Assembly (NCBI GenBank): GCA_050747525.1
Contig: JBOGOC010000027.1
Span: 15,683 to 79,682 of the forward strand
Length of the DNA: 64,000 nucleotides
Reading direction: 5' to 3'
Origin: JBOGOC01 sp050747525
GTDB lineage: Bacteria; Acidobacteriota; Polarisedimenticolia; JACPZX01; DASXTC01
Of this stretch, positions 61,762 through 64,000 are shown piece after piece. Both the position numbers and the translations under genes were made by a program. Below the pieces are notes generated by a model. That model searched no databases, had not been told where the DNA came from, and saw only the letters and a list, made by a program, of their open reading frames with translations. Each line of letters starts with the position of its first letter. Positions within the stretch are counted from its first letter, which is position 1.

Positions 61762-62187
61762 CTACCCAGCTGCAGCGGTCTTCATGGGGGCGTTGCGGAA
61801 CACGAGAGCGGCAACGCTGCCGCACGCCAAGGCCTCTGCGAGGCCGGAGATCAGCGCGGAGAGCATCCACTCGGGCCCCACGACGAAGTAACCGTAGATC
61901 CCGAGCGTCATCGGGACGAAGTACAGTAGCCAGACGATGAGCCCGAAACGGACGCCCTCGAGCCAGCCACGGTTCTCGAAGCCACGCGCGAACACGAAGG
62001 AGAACGCAAGCGACCACGCGACGTAGCCAACCATGGCGATACCATGGTTCTCCGTGCCTTCCGCTCGAAAGGCTGTCCCGGCTCCCTCGTGCACGTCGGT
62101 GAACACGAGGCCGAAGAAAATGGCTCCGACAACGGCCTTCGTCACGAGGACCAGGAAGGCGCTCATTGAAATGCGCTTCCAGCTCAT
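61762..62187 (-). CDS. Four-helix membrane protein of unknown function
   Basis: The 141-residue protein has about four hydrophobic helices (roughly 7-27, 48-66, 75-97 and 104-128), with blocks VGYVAWSLAFSFVFARGFEN and GLIVWLLYFVPMTLGIYGYF. I do not recognise a named family. The ATG at 62187 has a weak ribosome binding site. An earlier in-frame start at 62277 would add an unlikely polar stretch. The region is lower in GC than the rest, with different codon use. Confidence 0.65.
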   Translation of the reverse strand: MSWKRISMSAFLVLVTKAVVGAIFFGLVFTDVHEGAGTAFRAEGTENHGIAMVGYVAWSLAFSFVFARGFENRGWLEGVRFGLIVWLLYFVPMTLGIYGYFVVGPEWMLSALISGLAEALACGSVAALVFRNAPMKTAAAG

Positions 62188-62298
62188 GACGCCCGTCCGT
62201 TTACGAGGCGTTGCGGTCGCGCACCGGGCTTCGTTCGGTGTGCTTTCATGGTCTCCACCTCCTCTGGAAAGTGGCAAGTTGAAGTGCTCTGAGGCCGG

Positions 62299-62664
62299 TT
62301 ACGGCGTGGACAGGACGAACTGATTACCGTCCGGGTCCTTGAAGATCGCGGACGTGCCCCAGTCAGCCTTTTTCGGCTCCTGTACGAACTCCACGCCACG
62401 CGCTTTCATTTCCTTCGCCGTGGCCACGACGTCGTCGGCTGAGAAGGTGACGTTCATCAGCCCGCCGATCAACTTGTCTTGCCCCGGCGCCGTGAACAGC
62501 ACGAGCTTCGTCTCCGCGCGCGGGATGCCGAGCTCGATCCAACGCTGCTTGTCGTTGAATGGGCTGTCCGTGATCACCCGAAGCCCGAGCTTCTTCGTGT
62601 AGAACTCCAGCGCCCGATCCTGATCAGTCACCGGCACGGTCGCGAATTTGATTGCCTTGATCAT
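62299..62664 (-). CDS. VOC (glyoxalase/dioxygenase) family protein
   Basis: This 121-residue protein is a vicinal-oxygen-chelate protein with both half-domains (FATVPVTDQDRALEFYTKKL; NVTFSADDVVATAKEMKARG and AIFKDPDGNQFVLSTP). Many relatives are small antibiotic-resistance or lactoylglutathione-lyase-like enzymes, but the metal ligands cannot be confirmed here. It is divergent from a winged-helix gene with a palindrome between them. Confidence 0.88.
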   Translation of the reverse strand: MIKAIKFATVPVTDQDRALEFYTKKLGLRVITDSPFNDKQRWIELGIPRAETKLVLFTAPGQDKLIGGLMNVTFSADDVVATAKEMKARGVEFVQEPKKADWGTSAIFKDPDGNQFVLSTP

Positions 62665-62682
62665 GTCGTCGTCTCCGCATTG

Positions 62683-62703
62683 CGCGCGTCACCATGACGC
62701 GCG
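62683..62703. promoter_or_regulatory. Palindrome in the divergent VOC/winged-helix gap
   Basis: CGCGCGTCA and TGACGCGCG form a perfect 9-base inverted repeat around CCA. It lies about 20 bases upstream of the VOC start and 97 bases upstream of the winged-helix start. It could be an operator for the regulator encoded on the right, or a structure in the leader RNA of the VOC gene. Confidence 0.4.
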
Positions 62704-62799
62704 AGAATCAGAACACATGATCCGCCCAAGCGCAGTTGCTGACAAGGCGTGGAGACACTACCATAGCATCCGTTGCCATAGTCACCTGGAGGCATTCGG

Positions 62800-63096
62800 A
62801 TGACCACCATCGCCATCGACGCCTACATCGTCGACACACTGATGCGCGACCTCGTCGGCCACGACCGACGCCCCTCGGCGTTCCTGGTCTACCTGTACCT
62901 CTGGCGCACAACTCATGGGCGCGGCGACACGAAAGCACAGATTGCGCTGCTGGACATCGCTCAGGATGTTGGCGTGTCCAAGCGGTCGGTACAGGAGGCG
63001 CTGAGCTGGCTATTGAAACGGAAGCTGGTGACGATCGAACGACAGAGCATGACTGCAGTGCCTGTCTACAGCGTGCTACGGCCGTGGCGGCATTGA
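62800..63096 (+). CDS. Winged-helix DNA-binding protein
   Basis: This 98-residue protein has one helix-turn-helix or winged-helix domain with IALLDIAQDVGVSKRSVQEA as its recognition region, followed by a wing (LVTIERQSMTAVPVYSV). It could regulate its divergent VOC neighbour or its own gene. GGAGG lies before the ATG. A possible promoter pair TTGCTG (62736-62741) and TACCAT (62759-62764) with a 17-base spacer is weak. Confidence 0.75.
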   Translation: MTTIAIDAYIVDTLMRDLVGHDRRPSAFLVYLYLWRTTHGRGDTKAQIALLDIAQDVGVSKRSVQEALSWLLKRKLVTIERQSMTAVPVYSVLRPWRH

Positions 63097-63207
63097 CCCC
63101 CCGCTGGGTCGGACGACTCCGTGCGCGGGCTCGACGAACAGTTCGCCACGACCGGTCAGCAGTTGGTGTGCCAGGAACTTGGATGATGACGATCTCCCGG
63201 GAAGCAT

Positions 63208-63582
63208 TCAGTCAGTTCCCCAAGGGTTGTCGATCACGAAGCGCCAGGAGCCGTCTGCCTGACGGCGCAGAACATCCGCGTTGTGCCCCGTCAGCCTCAC
63301 AGGGCTACCGTCTGGCGCCGTTCCGGTAAATGACCACACCCCAACAACGAGAGCCAGATCACTTGCCTGAAGGACCCTCGTCACTCTGAGATCCAGGGTG
63401 CCCTTCATCGCAATGAAGCCAGCCAGCGATTCACTGACACCCGATACGCCGTGACTGAGGCTTCCGGGCTGACTCGCAAAAGCCGCCTCGGGCTCATAAA
63501 GAGGCATGAGGACGTCCAGATCGCCCGTGTTGATGCCGTCCACTATCGATGTGAGAACCTGCTCAGGTGTTCCTGTGGGCAT
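63208..63582 (-). CDS. NTF2-like (SnoaL/DUF4440-type) protein
   Basis: The 124-residue protein has the NTF2-like cone fold expected of DUF4440 or SgcJ/EcaC relatives: VLTSIVDGINTGDLDVLMPL, YEPEAAFASQPG, and a late GSWRFVIDNPWG strand. Such proteins are small enzymes or ligand binders, often of unknown substrate. The ATG at 63582 has GGGAGG five bases upstream, and the longer start at 63702 is less likely. It ends 111 bases from the winged-helix gene, convergently. Confidence 0.8.
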   Translation of the reverse strand: MPTGTPEQVLTSIVDGINTGDLDVLMPLYEPEAAFASQPGSLSHGVSGVSESLAGFIAMKGTLDLRVTRVLQASDLALVVGVWSFTGTAPDGSPVRLTGHNADVLRRQADGSWRFVIDNPWGTD

Positions 63583-63698
63583 GCCATCCTCCCGATTCTG
63601 TTTCGCTCGGATCGTCGATGAGAGGTCTAACGTTCGGAGCGGCGGCACCAGATGCTTGCCCGATACGTACCCCCCAGGTGCCTCCGGCAGCGTACCGA

Positions 63699-64000
63699 TC
63701 AAACGTCGCCCGCGCCAACGGAACTACCCACACCGTCGCTCAACCCGGGCCGGATGTTCTGGTTGTGGTGGAAGACGTTGTCTGGGTCGTACGTGGTCTT
63801 CACGTCCACCAGCCGGTCGTAGACGGAGTCGCCGTACGCCTCGCGGACCCGGTCGGGGTCTTCGTCGCCGCCCAGGAAGTTGACGTACACGCCTTCGCGG
63901 AAGCGGCCGAGGGCGGCGAAGAACCCCCTCGTCCAAGCGGTGTCCCGGGCGCCGAAGTCCTCGCCGGGCCGCCACACTGCATCAAGGGTGATCGCGTGCG
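63699..64000 (-). CDS. FAD-linked oxidase C-terminus (berberine-bridge type), partial
   Basis: The open frame continues past the window edge, so only the last 100 residues are visible. They read like the end of a berberine-bridge-enzyme-type FAD oxidase, with REGVYVNFLGGDEDPDRV and KTTYDPDNVFHHNQNIRPG, a BBE-type tail. The enzyme would oxidise a sugar, alcohol or alkaloid-like substrate with a covalently linked flavin, which cannot be confirmed here. It is on the minus strand, upstream of the NTF2-like gene. Confidence 0.8.
   Translation of the reverse strand, partial: HAITLDAVWRPGEDFGARDTAWTRGFFAALGRFREGVYVNFLGGDEDPDRVREAYGDSVYDRLVDVKTTYDPDNVFHHNQNIRPGLSDGVGSSVGAGDV

Overview
The window is GC-rich, gene-dense DNA from a Gram-negative bacterium. 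Evidence for two membranes includes an RND tripartite pump, several porin-like barrels, an Mla-type lipid transport operon and many lipoproteins and Sec signal peptides. A serine/threonine kinase, a propeller-type hybrid sensor kinase, an HAF-repeat protein and a DUF748 protein together resemble Acidobacteriota or a related phylum. That placement is an inference from gene content only. Most genes sit in tight operons with ATGA-type overlaps. I saw no rRNA, tRNA, CRISPR array, insertion sequence or phage gene.

Layout. 1-6.8 kb: end of an RND adaptor, the RND pump, an outer-membrane factor lipoprotein and a SulP anion transporter. 6.8-16.1 kb: a fermentative operon behind a good sigma70-type promoter. 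It encodes an L-serine dehydratase with a Tat signal, an MFS transporter, a phosphate acyltransferase, acetate kinase, pyruvate formate-lyase, its activase and a membrane protein of unknown function. 16.2-22.6 kb: an orphan radical SAM protein, a DUF748 protein and glycogen phosphorylase. 22.6-24.4 kb: two Spy-like periplasmic proteins and a barrel protein, with the relic of a second barrel gene showing a decayed tandem duplication. 24.6-27.8 kb: a patatin-like lipoprotein, a membrane-anchored alpha/beta hydrolase and a small membrane protein. 27.8-35.3 kb: an HAF-repeat metalloprotease, a secreted protein and a stand-alone receiver in one operon, next to a NarL-type regulator and a propeller sensor kinase. 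35.3-43.7 kb: a triplicated-domain secreted protein, then an operon of exported proteins (DUF3011 porin, amidohydrolase, DcaP-like porin, glutaminase, DUF481 protein). 43.8-46.3 kb: pyruvate kinase behind an inverted repeat that covers its ribosome binding site, a shortened nucleotidyltransferase-type module and a secreted protein. 46.4-51.9 kb: formate-tetrahydrofolate ligase, a cupredoxin, a HAMP-linked Ser/Thr kinase and a barrel protein. 51.9-55.5 kb: an Mla-like ABC operon. 55.9-61.7 kb: a quinoprotein-like propeller fused to a predicted dead esterase, then GNAT, lipoprotein, DUF2071 and metallophosphoesterase genes. 61.7-64 kb: small accessory-looking genes and the end of a FAD-linked oxidase.

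How the genes could work together. The fermentation operon can take serine to pyruvate, split pyruvate to acetyl-CoA and formate, and make ATP through acetyl phosphate. The formate could be fixed by the separate formate-THF ligase. The serine dehydratase and the glutaminase both carry export signals, which suggests that amino acids are deaminated outside the inner membrane and the acids then imported, possibly by the neighbouring MFS protein. This is the most unusual biological idea in the window.
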